From NCBI RefSeq assembly GCF_026162365.1, contig NZ_JAOANW010000012.1, positions 62,001-126,000 of the forward strand: a stretch of 64,000 bases of DNA, in the 5' to 3' direction. The translations under genes and the position numbers were made by a program. The DNA is from Nitratireductor luteus. Its GTDB lineage: Bacteria > Pseudomonadota > Alphaproteobacteria > Rhizobiales > Rhizobiaceae. Positions 37,659-47,412 of this stretch are shown here, piece after piece; positions within the stretch are counted from its first letter, which is position 1, and every line of letters starts with the position of its first letter. The notes under the pieces are model-generated. The model did no database searches. It saw nothing but the letters and a program-made list of their open reading frames with translations, and was not told where the DNA came from.

Positions 37659-38396
37659 CTATTGGGTCGCTGTCTTGATCTTTTCGCTCAGCGTGTCCTT
37701 GCCTAACGCGCCGAACACGAGCTCCTTGCCGACGACATAGGACGGCGTTCCGGTGATCTGCAGCTTGTTCGCCAGTTCGTAGGTTTCATTGATCGCCGCG
37801 ACGATCGCATCGTCCCTCATCGCCTCGCGCAGCGCGGTTTCATCGGCGCCGAGGCCGAGGGCGACCTGAATGGCGCTGTCCTCATCGGCACGTCCGGTGC
37901 CGCCCAGAAGCTGGGTGTGAAACTCTGCGTATTTCTCCGGCATCAGTTTCCGGAACGCCATGGAAACGACATGCGCCTTCTGGGAATCAGGGCCGAGGAT
38001 CGGAAATTCCTTCATAACGAAGCGCAGGTTCGGGTTCTCCTCGATAAGGGCTTCCATGTCCGACAAGGCGCGTTTGCAATAGCCGCAATTGTAGTCGAAA
38101 AACTCGACCACGGTCACGTCGCCGTCGGGGTTGCCGACAATGCCGTCATAGGCGCTGTTGAACAACGTCTGCGACGACTGGGCGATGATCTGTTCCTGGG
38201 CGATACGCTGTTCCTGTTTTTGCCTGTCTTCCAGGATCGTCTGCATCTCGATCAGTATTTCGGGGTTGTCGAGAAGATATTCGCGCACGATCTGCCCAAC
38301 GTCATCACGGGTAACGGCGTTGTCCGCGCTGAACGCCTGCGCCGCAGAAAGGGCCAGGAGCGAAGATGCACCGGCGGCAATAAGCAATTTTCTCAT
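37659..38396 (-). CDS. DsbA-family periplasmic thiol-disulphide protein
   Basis: A 245-residue protein with a signal peptide (about residues 1-23) and a thioredoxin fold. The active site is CGYC in FFDYNCGYCKRAL, and the cis-proline loop is TGTPSYVVG. It belongs to the Com1/ScsC-like DsbA group. Between signal and fold are about 65 helical residues that may cause oligomerisation. The start at ATG 38396 has GGAA seven bases upstream; upstream ATGs are in frame. It is the usual neighbour of the acc operon in rhizobia. Confidence 0.9.
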   Translation of the reverse strand: MRKLLIAAGASSLLALSAAQAFSADNAVTRDDVGQIVREYLLDNPEILIEMQTILEDRQKQEQRIAQEQIIAQSSQTLFNSAYDGIVGNPDGDVTVVEFFDYNCGYCKRALSDMEALIEENPNLRFVMKEFPILGPDSQKAHVVSMAFRKLMPEKYAEFHTQLLGGTGRADEDSAIQVALGLGADETALREAMRDDAIVAAINETYELANKLQITGTPSYVVGKELVFGALGKDTLSEKIKTATQ

Positions 38397-38469
38397 GATC
38401 GTTTCCATTTCATTGTAATTCGTTGAACGCAATTCTTTGTGTGGCAAGCTCGGCAAAGGTTCACAGTGC

Positions 38470-39822
38470 TCACCCCTTACCCGGCGGCCGGTAATCGATG
38501 ATATCCTGGGCGCGAAGCCACTCGGGTGAGCCCTTCTTCATCTTCATCTGGGCCCGGGCGGCGAATATTTTCGCGTCGCGGTACTGGCCGGAATGGAAGT
38601 GCCCCTCCGCGGTCGCCAGTTCCGCTGCGCCTATGTCGCCGAGCTGCCCATAGGCTTGCGCCAGGAAGCGATAGCCATTGGCATACTCAGGCTCGCGCGT
38701 AAGGCCGGCCTTGAGTTCGGACGCGGCCTTCCTCATGAGATCCGGCGCGCCGGTCGCAAGCAATGCCTGGCCATAGCCGACCTGGAGAAGGCCCGACGAA
38801 CCGGGTGCAAGGCTTATGGCCTTCGCATAGGCATTGGCGGCTTCGGCCGGATTGTTGGTTTTCACCAGGATTTCGGCGCGTAGCTCGTGGAAAAAGGGGT
38901 TGCGCGGCTGAACGGCGATGAGCCGGTCGACGCGCGCCAGCGCATCGCGCGGATTGCCATAGAGATAGGCGGTGATGGCGTCGGCATAGGCGCGGGGAAG
39001 GCTGCTGGGATCGCGGAAAAGGCGGGCGGCTGCATTGCGGCCGGCGGTATAGGCGGCGATCTTCGCCCGCATTAAATCGTGACGCAATTGCAGCGCTGGC
39101 GGATCCTTCCTGTCGGCGAAGCGGCTTGCCTCGACCAGCGACTGCAGATTGGAGATACGTTCGCGCGGCACCGGATGGCTGAGCTGGTAGGGGTCGACGT
39201 TGACACCGGCCAGAACCATGTCCCGCGACATGCGCTCAAAGGTTTTCAGCATGCCGCGCGGCGACTGGCCGGTCCGTTCCAGATACTCGATCGCCGAACG
39301 GTCGGCGGTCGCTTCTTCCGTGCGCTGATAGCCAAGCACGCTGCGCCGGGCCGCCTCGGAGCCGCCGGCTGCAATGCCGACGCCGGCTCCAGCAAGCCCG
39401 CCCGCATCGGACGCCGCGCCGGCTACGCCCGCGCCGATGCCGGCGAGAAGCGCGACCACGGCCATGGTCTTGGCGCGCGCCAATTGCTGGCGCAGCCGCT
39501 CCTGGTGGCCGCCGGCGATATGTCCTGCCTCATGCGCGATCACGCCAATGATTTCATTCGGCGTTTCCGACAGAAGCAGCGCGCCCGCATGAATGAAGAT
39601 GCGGCGGCCGGCGACGAAGGCGTTGAAATTGGGATCGTTGACGAGAATGATCTCGATACCCGAGCGGCTGAGGCCCGCCGCCTTGAGGATTGGCTGCGCA
39701 TATTCCTGGACAAGCGCTTCGATCTCCGCATCGCGGACGATGGGCACGTTTTGCTGGGCGTATGCCGCAGGCATGGCGGTCAACGCGTGGATGAATGCAA
39801 GCAGGAAGGCCAGAATGCGCAT
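38470..39822 (-). CDS. M48 family metalloprotease with TPR-like domain (BepA-like)
   Basis: A 450-residue secreted protein: signal peptide to about residue 22, peptidase domain with zinc motif HEAGH in IAHEAGHIAGGHQ and third ligand in RTEEATADRSA, then helical TPR-like repeats from about 250 (AAQ, AEAANAYAKAISLAPGS, AELATAEGH). This arrangement matches BepA/YfgC, which checks outer-membrane protein assembly. A segment at 120-160, rich in G and A, may be a membrane-facing loop. A strong palindrome lies 50 bases upstream of its start. Confidence 0.9.
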   Translation of the reverse strand: MRILAFLLAFIHALTAMPAAYAQQNVPIVRDAEIEALVQEYAQPILKAAGLSRSGIEIILVNDPNFNAFVAGRRIFIHAGALLLSETPNEIIGVIAHEAGHIAGGHQERLRQQLARAKTMAVVALLAGIGAGVAGAASDAGGLAGAGVGIAAGGSEAARRSVLGYQRTEEATADRSAIEYLERTGQSPRGMLKTFERMSRDMVLAGVNVDPYQLSHPVPRERISNLQSLVEASRFADRKDPPALQLRHDLMRAKIAAYTAGRNAAARLFRDPSSLPRAYADAITAYLYGNPRDALARVDRLIAVQPRNPFFHELRAEILVKTNNPAEAANAYAKAISLAPGSSGLLQVGYGQALLATGAPDLMRKAASELKAGLTREPEYANGYRFLAQAYGQLGDIGAAELATAEGHFHSGQYRDAKIFAARAQMKMKKGSPEWLRAQDIIDYRPPGKG

Positions 39823-39871
39823 CGGTTGACGTAGCTATCCTTGTTTCGGATGGTGGTAGGGTCGCTTCGTG

Positions 39872-39905
39872 GCGAGGAAAAGGCACCTTGCCGCCTTTTC
39901 CTCGC
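39872..39905. repeat. Perfect 13-bp palindrome upstream of the M48 gene
   Basis: GCGAGGAAAAGGC (39872-39884), loop of eight, GCCTTTTCCTCGC (39893-39905). It is 50 bases upstream of the M48 start and 43 bases beyond the rne terminator. It has no T-run beyond the stem. It is unrelated to the GCGTCC palindrome family. An operator or a mRNA 5' hairpin is possible. Confidence 0.6.
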
Positions 39906-39947
39906 GAAATGCGAGCAAATCGTCGAGGGCGGTCGTCACCACCATAG

Positions 39948-39980
39948 CAAAACAAAACAGCCGGGGCATCAACCCCGGCT
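39948..39980 (-). terminator. rne transcription terminator
   Basis: On the minus strand AGCCGGGG, loop TTGATG, CCCCGGCT is followed by GTTTTGTTTTG. The perfect eight-base stem and T-rich tail lie 28 bases after the rne stop. Confidence 0.85.
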
Positions 39981-40008
39981 GCCGTATTCATCGACGCCGC
40001 AACGCCTT

Positions 40009-42663
40009 TCAGAAGAAGCTCTTGCGTTGCCACCAACCGGATTTGCGCGGCGCTTTCTCTTCCGGCTCGCCGGTAGAGGAAAGAACCGGCTCCATTTTCT
40101 GGTTCTCCTTTTTTGCCGCATTTTCAGCGGCTGCGACTTTGCGCCGGGGCGCAGTACGCTTCTTTTTTTCCGCTGGAGCAGGTTCGGCGTCGCCGCTTTC
40201 GGCTTCGGTGGGTTTTGCCTCGGGAGTTGCTTCCGCCGGTGCGGCCTTGGCGCGGGAGGTCCGCTTCCTTGGCTTCCTTACCGGCTTTTCAGGGGCCTCG
40301 GCGGGCTTGTCTTCGACCCTCAGCTCATCGTCGGCGAGGGCCGTTGCAGCCTCCGCCGGTTCGGCGGCGGCATGTTCGATGGCCGGAGCTTCCTCGCTGC
40401 TTGCCGGCGGCGATGCACCTTCCTCGACGGGCTCAGCAACGACGTCGCCGGAGGGGCGTGCCTCCGCTGAAACGGTCTCCTGCTCGGCCTGTTCGTCGCG
40501 GCGGTTTCTCCGACCGCCGCGCTTGCCCCGGTGGCGCTTCTTGCGCTCGCTGCCCGCGCCATCTTCATCCGCCGGCTCGTCCGTCGAGGCGGCTTCGCGC
40601 TGCTGTTCTTCGTCGCCGTCTTCCTGGGACTGTCGGTCCGCGCCACTGCCGTCGGCAGCTGCGCCTTCCTGGTTGTTGCGGTCGCGGCCGCCGCGACGCC
40701 GGCGCTTGCGCCGACGCTTGCGGCCCTGTCCCTGGCCGTCCTCGCCGGCACTCTCTTGGCTGTCCTGACCGTTTGCGACGGCTTCTTCCTCGACTGGTTC
40801 AGGCTCGTCCTCGACTTCCGGCTCGAGCATTTCCGGCCCGATGGCAGGAATCTCGATGGTGACATCCCGGGTGGAGGGCGGCCCCTTGACGATCGCATAG
40901 TGCTGACCGCCCAGTTCGTCGTCTGTCTCCACAGTGATCGTCACGCCGAAACGGTTCTCCAGATCGACGAGATTGGCGCGCTTGTGATTAAGCAGGTAGA
41001 GCGCGGTCGAGGAAGGCGTGCGCACTCGGATATCGTTGCGGGCATCCTTGAGAAGATATTCCTCGATGGAACGAACGACGAGCAGTGCGACCGAGGATTC
41101 GGAGCGCACATGGCCGGTGCCGCCGCAATGGGGGCAGGGCTGCATCGTGCTTTCCAGCACGCTGGCGCGGATGCGCTGGCGCGACATTTCCAGAAGACCG
41201 AAATGGGAGATGCGACCCACTTGAATGCGTGCACGATCGTTCTTCAGGCAATCCTTGAGGCGCTTTTCGACTGAACGGTTGTTCCGGTTCTCCTCCATAT
41301 CGATGAAGTCGATGACGATCAGCCCGGCAAGATCGCGCAGCCGCAACTGCCGCGCCACTTCCTCAGCCGCCTCCAGATTGGTCTGGAGAGCCGTATCCTC
41401 GATGGAGTGTTCCTTGGTGGAACGGCCTGAGTTGACGTCGATGGCGACGAGCGCTTCCGTCTGGTTGATGATGATGTAGCCGCCGGACTTCAGCGTCACC
41501 TGCGGCTGCAACATCTTGTCGAGCTGGCCCTCGATCCCGTTGCGGGCGAAAATCGGCACACTGTCGCGATAGGGCTGGACCGCCTTGGCATGGCTCGGCA
41601 TGAGCATACGCATGAAATCCTTGGCTTCGCGATAGCCCTCGTCGCCCGCCACCAGGATTTCATCGATATCCTTGTTGTAGAGATCACGCACGGACCGCTT
41701 GATGAGGCTGCCTTCCTCGTAGACGAGGGCGGGAGCCGTCGATTCCAAGGTCAGGCTGCGAACCCGTTCCCACATGCGCATGAGATATTCATAGTCGCGC
41801 TTCACCTCGGCCTTGGTGCGGTTCGCGCCGGCAGTGCGAAGGATCACGCCCATGCCGTCCGGCACGGAAAGGTCCTTCACCACGTCCTTGAGGCGCTTGC
41901 GGTCCTGCAGGCTGGTGATCTTGCGCGATATGCCGCCGCCGCGCGCCGTGTTCGGCATCAGGACTGAATAACGTCCGGCAAGCGACAGATAAGTCGTCAG
42001 CGCTGCACCCTTGTTGCCGCGCTCTTCCTTGACAACCTGGACCAGAAGAATCTGACGGCGCTTGATGACTTCCTGGATCTTGTAGTTGCGGCGGCTCGAA
42101 CGCCGGCGGTTCTGCGCTTCGTCGAGCGCGTCTTCCGCGCCCACCGTGTCTACTTCGTCCTCGCCATTATTGTCAGAGCCGCTGTTGCCCGAAGCGTCAA
42201 CGTCTTCGGCAACCACGTCGGCGTGGGCTTCAAGCGCCTGGGCGCCGTCCGCCGATCCCTCGGCGGCTGCTTCGGTCTGGGCCTTCTTGTCGCTCCGGCT
42301 TGCACGGCGGCGCTTCTTGCCGCGCCCTGAACTCTGGGTTTCCTTTTCGTCGGCTTCATCGTCTGCTGCCTTCGCTTCTTCGGCCTCGGCCTTCAGAAGC
42401 GCCTGACGGTCGGCGACGGGGATCTGGTAGTAGTCGGGGTGGATTTCACTGAAGGCGAGAAAGCCGTGGCGATTGCCGCCATACTCTACGAAAGCCGCTT
42501 GAAGTGAGGGTTCGACGCGGGTGACGCGCGCCAGATAGATGTTTCCCCGTAGCTGTTTCTTATCCTGTGATTCGAAATCGAATTCTTCGATACGGCTACC
42601 GCGAACGACAACGACGCGTGTTTCCTCCGGATGGGAGGCGTCGATCAGCATTTTGTTGGGCAT
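40009..42663 (-). CDS. rne: Ribonuclease E
   Basis: An 884-residue endoribonuclease that starts RNA decay and matures rRNA. The S1 domain begins at about residue 35 and is interrupted by a basic and acidic insertion (about 95-200, with GRGKKRRRASR and repeated E/D), a usual alphaproteobacterial feature. The catalytic core has VAIDVNSG and VIDFIDMEE, and the zinc link is CPHCGGTGH. The C-terminal third is low-complexity, rich in R, E and P, and ends KSGWWQRKSFF. ATG 42663 follows GGGGAGA; upstream in-frame residues are unsupported. Confidence 0.96.
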   Translation of the reverse strand: MPNKMLIDASHPEETRVVVVRGSRIEEFDFESQDKKQLRGNIYLARVTRVEPSLQAAFVEYGGNRHGFLAFSEIHPDYYQIPVADRQALLKAEAEEAKAADDEADEKETQSSGRGKKRRRASRSDKKAQTEAAAEGSADGAQALEAHADVVAEDVDASGNSGSDNNGEDEVDTVGAEDALDEAQNRRRSSRRNYKIQEVIKRRQILLVQVVKEERGNKGAALTTYLSLAGRYSVLMPNTARGGGISRKITSLQDRKRLKDVVKDLSVPDGMGVILRTAGANRTKAEVKRDYEYLMRMWERVRSLTLESTAPALVYEEGSLIKRSVRDLYNKDIDEILVAGDEGYREAKDFMRMLMPSHAKAVQPYRDSVPIFARNGIEGQLDKMLQPQVTLKSGGYIIINQTEALVAIDVNSGRSTKEHSIEDTALQTNLEAAEEVARQLRLRDLAGLIVIDFIDMEENRNNRSVEKRLKDCLKNDRARIQVGRISHFGLLEMSRQRIRASVLESTMQPCPHCGGTGHVRSESSVALLVVRSIEEYLLKDARNDIRVRTPSSTALYLLNHKRANLVDLENRFGVTITVETDDELGGQHYAIVKGPPSTRDVTIEIPAIGPEMLEPEVEDEPEPVEEEAVANGQDSQESAGEDGQGQGRKRRRKRRRRGGRDRNNQEGAAADGSGADRQSQEDGDEEQQREAASTDEPADEDGAGSERKKRHRGKRGGRRNRRDEQAEQETVSAEARPSGDVVAEPVEEGASPPASSEEAPAIEHAAAEPAEAATALADDELRVEDKPAEAPEKPVRKPRKRTSRAKAAPAEATPEAKPTEAESGDAEPAPAEKKKRTAPRRKVAAAENAAKKENQKMEPVLSSTGEPEEKAPRKSGWWQRKSFF

Positions 42664-43270
42664 AAAGATGTGTCTCCCCGGCAGGTCCCGGGGGGTGGGC
42701 AAGCGCATTTTCGCGCCCCGCCGTCCGTATTGGGACTCTCGTGCCGGATAATCTGAGTTCTGCCGGCAAGGGTGTCGGCGCAACAGGATGCCCCACGGCC
42801 GCATTGTCACTGCGGCAGATCGGGGGCATTTTCCTGACTGCGCTCAAATCCATCGCACCGCCTGGCATTACCGTTTCAACCTGGGTCCGGCCAACCGGAC
42901 CCGCTATTTTGCTCACTATTGAGCCGGCGCAGGATGTATCCCGGCCGTTTTCCTCACGCTAAGGGTCCCGGCGTCGCCGTAAACACCTTGAAGAAATCTC
43001 TCTGGACCACCGGTTTCGCCCGCCTCGCGTCGGCTTTGTCTGTCCGCCCTTGCGCCCGCATTTCGACCGCACGGATGGAATACCGGCAGCGGGCATTGCG
43101 ATGGTCCAATGCCGCTTTTATGATTTGCCAATCCTCATGGCAACCCTGATTTGCGCGGAAGCGGGGCGCGCCGGATCGCTTGCTTTGCACTTGTTATTTG
43201 TCTACCCGCCCAAATATTGGCAAAAGCTGCGGCATAAATGTCGCCTCGGGGACTAAGGCAGTCGACGCGC
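42664..43270. other. 607-base region between divergent rne and amiC
   Basis: No supported reading frame. It holds a perfect hairpin at 42883-42902 (GGGTCCGG, loop CCAA, CCGGACCC) some 220 bases before rne, which suits a long structured rne 5' leader. Promoters for both genes must lie here, but I cannot place them with confidence. Confidence 0.5.
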
Positions 43271-44533
43271 ATGCGATTTTTCAATCCGAGACTCTTTAAC
43301 GAAAACAATGCCGACGAGCCGCTTTTGCGCATGCTTGGCTTGTTCTTCGCCATTGCGTTGTCATCTGTCGGGAACGAATCAGCCTTGGCGCAAGAGCCTG
43401 GCGAGCCCCTCCGGATCTCGGAATTCAGAATGGCCGGGGATGAGACGCGCACCCGCATCGTGTTCGACATGGACCGCAAGGTCGAGCCGAAATGGTTCCT
43501 GCTGCGGTCTCCGCACCGCATCGTGATCGATCTCCCACGATCTGATTTCGCAATCGGAACGGAGGCGGTCGAGGCGCGGGGGCTGATCGGCAAGGTTCGC
43601 TACGGCGACATGGACGATGACCACTCGCGGATGATTCTGACGACGGACGGGCCAATTATGGTGGAGGATCTTTCCGTCCTCGAAAACGAAAATTCACCCG
43701 GCTACCGGCTGATCGTCGACATCGTCGCCGGCTCGGAAGAGACGTTCGAGGCGGCCATGAAAGCGCGTATCGGTGAAGCGCCCGATGAGAAACGTCCGGA
43801 CACGCCCCCCGTGCGACCGCACGAGGGGAGCAATGAAGGCAATAAGTTTACGCTAGTGATCGATCCCGGGCATGGCGGCATCGACGGCGGTACGAGGGGC
43901 GTCAACGGGACTTCGGAAAAGCAGATAACGCTCGCTTTCGCGCTGGAATTGAAGAACAAACTGGATGAAACGGGCGCATATCACGTCGTTTTGACGCGAA
44001 ACCGGGATGTTTTCCTCCGATTGGACGAGCGCGTGCGCATCGCGCGGCAGAATGATGCCGATCTCCTCATATCCATTCACGCCGACGCGATCAGTGTGCG
44101 CAACTTCCGGGGCGCCACGATCTACACGCTGTCGGAGCGTGCTTCCGACGCGGAAGCCGCGGCCACGGCGGCGCGTGAGAACCTGTCGGATCAACTGGCT
44201 GGGATGACGGTGGAGGCGGAGAGCGACGAGGTGGCGGATATCCTCGTCGACCTGATTCGCCGCGAGACCCATGCATTCTCGATACGCTTCGCGCGCACAT
44301 TGCTGGGCGAGCTGACAAATGCGGTGGATGTCGTAAATAACCCTTTACGTTCAGCCGGATTCAAGGTCTTGAGGGCGCCGGACGTCCCGTCGATCCTGTT
44401 GGAGCTGGGCTATCTTTCCAACCCTAAGGACGAAGCGCTGATGCGGGATGCCGAATGGCGCGGGCGGGCGGCGGAAAATATCGTCCGCGCGATAGAGGCG
44501 TTTGTAGCGGCGAAGACGGGGGCGGGCGGCTAA
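43271..44533 (+). CDS. amiC: N-acetylmuramoyl-L-alanine amidase (AmiC type)
   Basis: A 420-residue periplasmic zinc amidase that splits septal peptidoglycan. After a signal (residues about 20-41, ending ALAQEP) come an AMIN domain (about 45-145), a linker, and an Amidase_3 domain with zinc ligands in IDPGHGG and ISIHADA, and a Glu in LLELGYLSN. The domain order matches E. coli AmiC. The ATG at 43271 is chosen over an upstream frame. It precedes mrcA, as usual in Rhizobiales. Confidence 0.94.
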   Translation: MRFFNPRLFNENNADEPLLRMLGLFFAIALSSVGNESALAQEPGEPLRISEFRMAGDETRTRIVFDMDRKVEPKWFLLRSPHRIVIDLPRSDFAIGTEAVEARGLIGKVRYGDMDDDHSRMILTTDGPIMVEDLSVLENENSPGYRLIVDIVAGSEETFEAAMKARIGEAPDEKRPDTPPVRPHEGSNEGNKFTLVIDPGHGGIDGGTRGVNGTSEKQITLAFALELKNKLDETGAYHVVLTRNRDVFLRLDERVRIARQNDADLLISIHADAISVRNFRGATIYTLSERASDAEAAATAARENLSDQLAGMTVEAESDEVADILVDLIRRETHAFSIRFARTLLGELTNAVDVVNNPLRSAGFKVLRAPDVPSILLELGYLSNPKDEALMRDAEWRGRAAENIVRAIEAFVAAKTGAGG

Positions 44534-44815
44534 AGCATCTTGCAGTTGGTGAAATCACGTTGCATCGACATAAAAGCGGAAAAACAACCGGATAGGCACT
44601 CGACTGCCAGATGCAAGCGTTGCATTGCGGCAACGGTGGGGATCGTAGTTTCAGCCCTGTCCACTTTCTGATTTGGTTGCCCCATTTTGCGCACAAGGCG
44701 GCGGCAGAAGTGTAGACGAGCTTGAAGCTCGGCAATGTTTTTCCTTGCGGCGATGATGGTGCTATCTTCGCAAGGATTGTTATTCGGACCGACGGCGGCG
44801 GTTTTTGGAGCGGGT
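44534..44815. other. 282-base gap between amiC and mrcA
   Basis: No supported gene. The first 45 bases (AGCATCTTGCAGTTGG and GTGAAATCAC region) resemble, from memory, intergenic sequence found repeatedly in rhizobial genomes; not verified. Confidence 0.3.
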
Positions 44816-47272
44816 ATGGTAAGGCTAATCGGATATTTCTTCGGAATCGGCATCGTTCTCGCGCTTATCGCAGCTGCGGGCGTTGCGATCTATATCAGCG
44901 ACCTCACGAAGGACCTGCCCGACTATGAGGTGCTGGCGCGGTATGAGCCGCCGGTAACGACGAGGGTTCATTCGTCGGACGGCGCGCTGATGTCCGAGTT
45001 CGCGCGGGAGCGCCGGCTGTTCCTGCCCATCCAGGCCGTGCCGGACCGCGTCAAGGCGGCCTTCCTGTCTGCCGAGGACAAGAATTTCTACAACCACCCC
45101 GGCATAGACGTGACCGGACTTGCCCGCGCGGTCATCACCAATATCCAGAACCTTGGCAGCGGGCGGCGTCCCGTGGGCGCCTCCACGATCACCCAGCAGG
45201 TGGCGAAGAACTTCCTCCTGTCGTCCGACCAGACCGTGCAGCGCAAGATTCGCGAGATGATCCTCGCCTTCAGGATCGAGCAGGCCTATTCGAAGGACCG
45301 TATCCTGGAACTCTACCTGAACGAGATTTTCTTCGGCCTTGGATCCTACGGCATAGCAGGCGCGGCGCTGACCTATTTCGACAAGTCGGTCAACGAACTC
45401 ACGGTGGCCGAAGCGGCTTATCTGGCGGCCTTGCCCAAAGGTCCATCTAACTATCATCCGTTCCGCAACACGGAGCGGGCAATCGAGCGCCGCAACTGGG
45501 TGATCGACCAGATGGCGGCCAATGGTTATGTATCGGCGGAAGAGGCGGCAAAGGCCAAGGCGACCGATCTCGGCGTGAACCCGCGTCAGCGCGGTAGCTA
45601 TCTGTTCGCCGCCGAGTATTTCACCGAGGAAGTGCGCCGTGAAATCATATCCCGCTATGGTGAGGACGCCCTTTACGAGGGCGGGCTTTCGGTGCGCACG
45701 ACCCTCGATCCGGAACTCCAGCTCCATGCGCGCAAGGCGCTGCAAAACGGCCTCATGCGCTACGATACGCTGCGTGGCTTCCGCGGTCCGGTGACCCATG
45801 TCGATGTCGATGGGGATTGGGGCCCGCCCCTGGGCGAGGTGCAGGGTCTGAGCGATGTACCGGAATGGAAGCTGGCGATCGTTCTGGAGACCTCGGAAGA
45901 CGAGGTGAAGATCGGCCTCAAGCCTGACAACGAAGTTTCCGGCAAGCTTTCCGACGAACGTAAGACGGGCACGATCGCAAGGAAAGACATGGAATGGGCG
46001 CTGCGCCATGTGGTCGACGGCAAGCTGCTCAAGGCTTCGTCCCTGGCGGATGTTCTGAAGGTCGGGGATGTCGTCTATGTCGAGCGGCTCGAGGAAGGCG
46101 CCTCATCCTGGAAGCTGCGCCAGGTGCCTGAAATCGAGGGTGGGATGGTGGCCATGGACCCGCATACGGGCCGCGTGCTCGCCATGGTGGGCGGATTCTC
46201 CTATGCCGATTCGGAGTTCAACCGGGCTACGCAGGCCTACCGCCAGCCGGGCTCCTCGTTCAAGCCGATCGTCTACGCGGCTGCGCTCGACAATGGCTAT
46301 ACGCCGGCCTCCGTCGTGCTCGACGCTCCCTTCAGCAAACAGGTGGGCAACACGGTTTGGGAGCCCAAGAACTATGGCGGAGGCTTTGCCGGCCCATCCA
46401 CGTTGCGCGAAGGCATCGAACGCTCGCGCAACCTGATGACAGTTCGCCTGGCCGACGATATGGGCATGAACCTGGTTGCCGAATATGCCGAGCGCTTCGG
46501 CATCTACGACAAGATGCTTCCGGTGCTGGCCATGGCGCTCGGATCGGGGGATACGACGGTGATGCGTATGGTCTCGGCCTATGCCGTGATGGCCAATGGC
46601 GGTAAGCAGATCAAGCCGTCGCTCATCGACCGCATCCAGGACCGCTACGGCAAGACGGTCTATAAGCACGAAGAGCGGGAGTGCCGGAACTGCAATGCGG
46701 AAGAGTGGAATGGTCAGGCCGAGCCCGAACTGATCGACCAGCGCGAACAGGTTCTTGACCCGATGACAGCCTACCAGATCACATCCATGATGGAGGGCGT
46801 GGTCACGCGCGGGACGGCAGTGACCGTATCCGAGCTTGGCAGGCCTATCGCAGGCAAGACCGGCACCACCAATGACGAAAAGGATGCGTGGTTCATAGGC
46901 TACACACCCGACCTCGTGGTCGGCGTCTTCATGGGCTATGACCAGCCGCGCCCGATGGGCCGGGGCTCCACCGGCGGCGGGCTTGCAGCGCCAATCTTCA
47001 AAGAGTTCATGGCCGCGGCCCTCAAGGATACGCCACCTTCCGACTTCCGCGTGCCCGAAGGCATGAAGCTGATACCGATCGATCGCAAGTCGGGCATGCG
47101 CGCAGAGGCGGGCGAGCCAGGCGTGATCATGGAAGCGTTCAAGCCTGGGACGGGGCCTGCCGATACCTATTGGGTCATCGGCTCGGACTCCTTCCAGACG
47201 AGCGAGCGCAGCAAGGCGATATCCCCGAGCGCGGACCGCGCCATCAGCACCGGGGCCGGCGGCCTGTTCTGA
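44816..47272 (+). CDS. mrcA: Penicillin-binding protein 1A
   Basis: An 818-residue bifunctional murein synthase. One N-terminal membrane helix (about 5-30) precedes the glycosyltransferase domain with EDKNFYNHPG and GASTITQQVAKN, then an OB-like domain, and a transpeptidase domain with SxxK in GSSFKPI and KTG in AGKTGTTND. The start at 44816 has GGAG five bases upstream. It follows amiC and precedes prfB, a common rhizobial order. Confidence 0.95.
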   Translation: MVRLIGYFFGIGIVLALIAAAGVAIYISDLTKDLPDYEVLARYEPPVTTRVHSSDGALMSEFARERRLFLPIQAVPDRVKAAFLSAEDKNFYNHPGIDVTGLARAVITNIQNLGSGRRPVGASTITQQVAKNFLLSSDQTVQRKIREMILAFRIEQAYSKDRILELYLNEIFFGLGSYGIAGAALTYFDKSVNELTVAEAAYLAALPKGPSNYHPFRNTERAIERRNWVIDQMAANGYVSAEEAAKAKATDLGVNPRQRGSYLFAAEYFTEEVRREIISRYGEDALYEGGLSVRTTLDPELQLHARKALQNGLMRYDTLRGFRGPVTHVDVDGDWGPPLGEVQGLSDVPEWKLAIVLETSEDEVKIGLKPDNEVSGKLSDERKTGTIARKDMEWALRHVVDGKLLKASSLADVLKVGDVVYVERLEEGASSWKLRQVPEIEGGMVAMDPHTGRVLAMVGGFSYADSEFNRATQAYRQPGSSFKPIVYAAALDNGYTPASVVLDAPFSKQVGNTVWEPKNYGGGFAGPSTLREGIERSRNLMTVRLADDMGMNLVAEYAERFGIYDKMLPVLAMALGSGDTTVMRMVSAYAVMANGGKQIKPSLIDRIQDRYGKTVYKHEERECRNCNAEEWNGQAEPELIDQREQVLDPMTAYQITSMMEGVVTRGTAVTVSELGRPIAGKTGTTNDEKDAWFIGYTPDLVVGVFMGYDQPRPMGRGSTGGGLAAPIFKEFMAAALKDTPPSDFRVPEGMKLIPIDRKSGMRAEAGEPGVIMEAFKPGTGPADTYWVIGSDSFQTSERSKAISPSADRAISTGAGGLF

Positions 47273-47290
47273 CCTCGTGAAGCAATGGCA

Positions 47291-47320
47291 GGGCCGGTGG
47301 CGGGCATGTTCCGCCGGTCC
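47291..47320 (+). terminator. Possible hairpin after mrcA
   Basis: GGGCCGGTGG (47291-47300) and CCGCCGGTCC (47311-47320) pair with eight Watson-Crick and two G-U pairs around a ten-base loop. There is no T-run, so its role in ending mrcA transcription is uncertain. Confidence 0.3.
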
Positions 47321-47412
47321 GTATTGTCCGCGGCTTTACAGGCGGGGCGGCCGGCCATAAGTTCCGCGCCGACTCGTGCAAGATCATCACTCCAGAACAC
47401 AAGGCAATCCAC

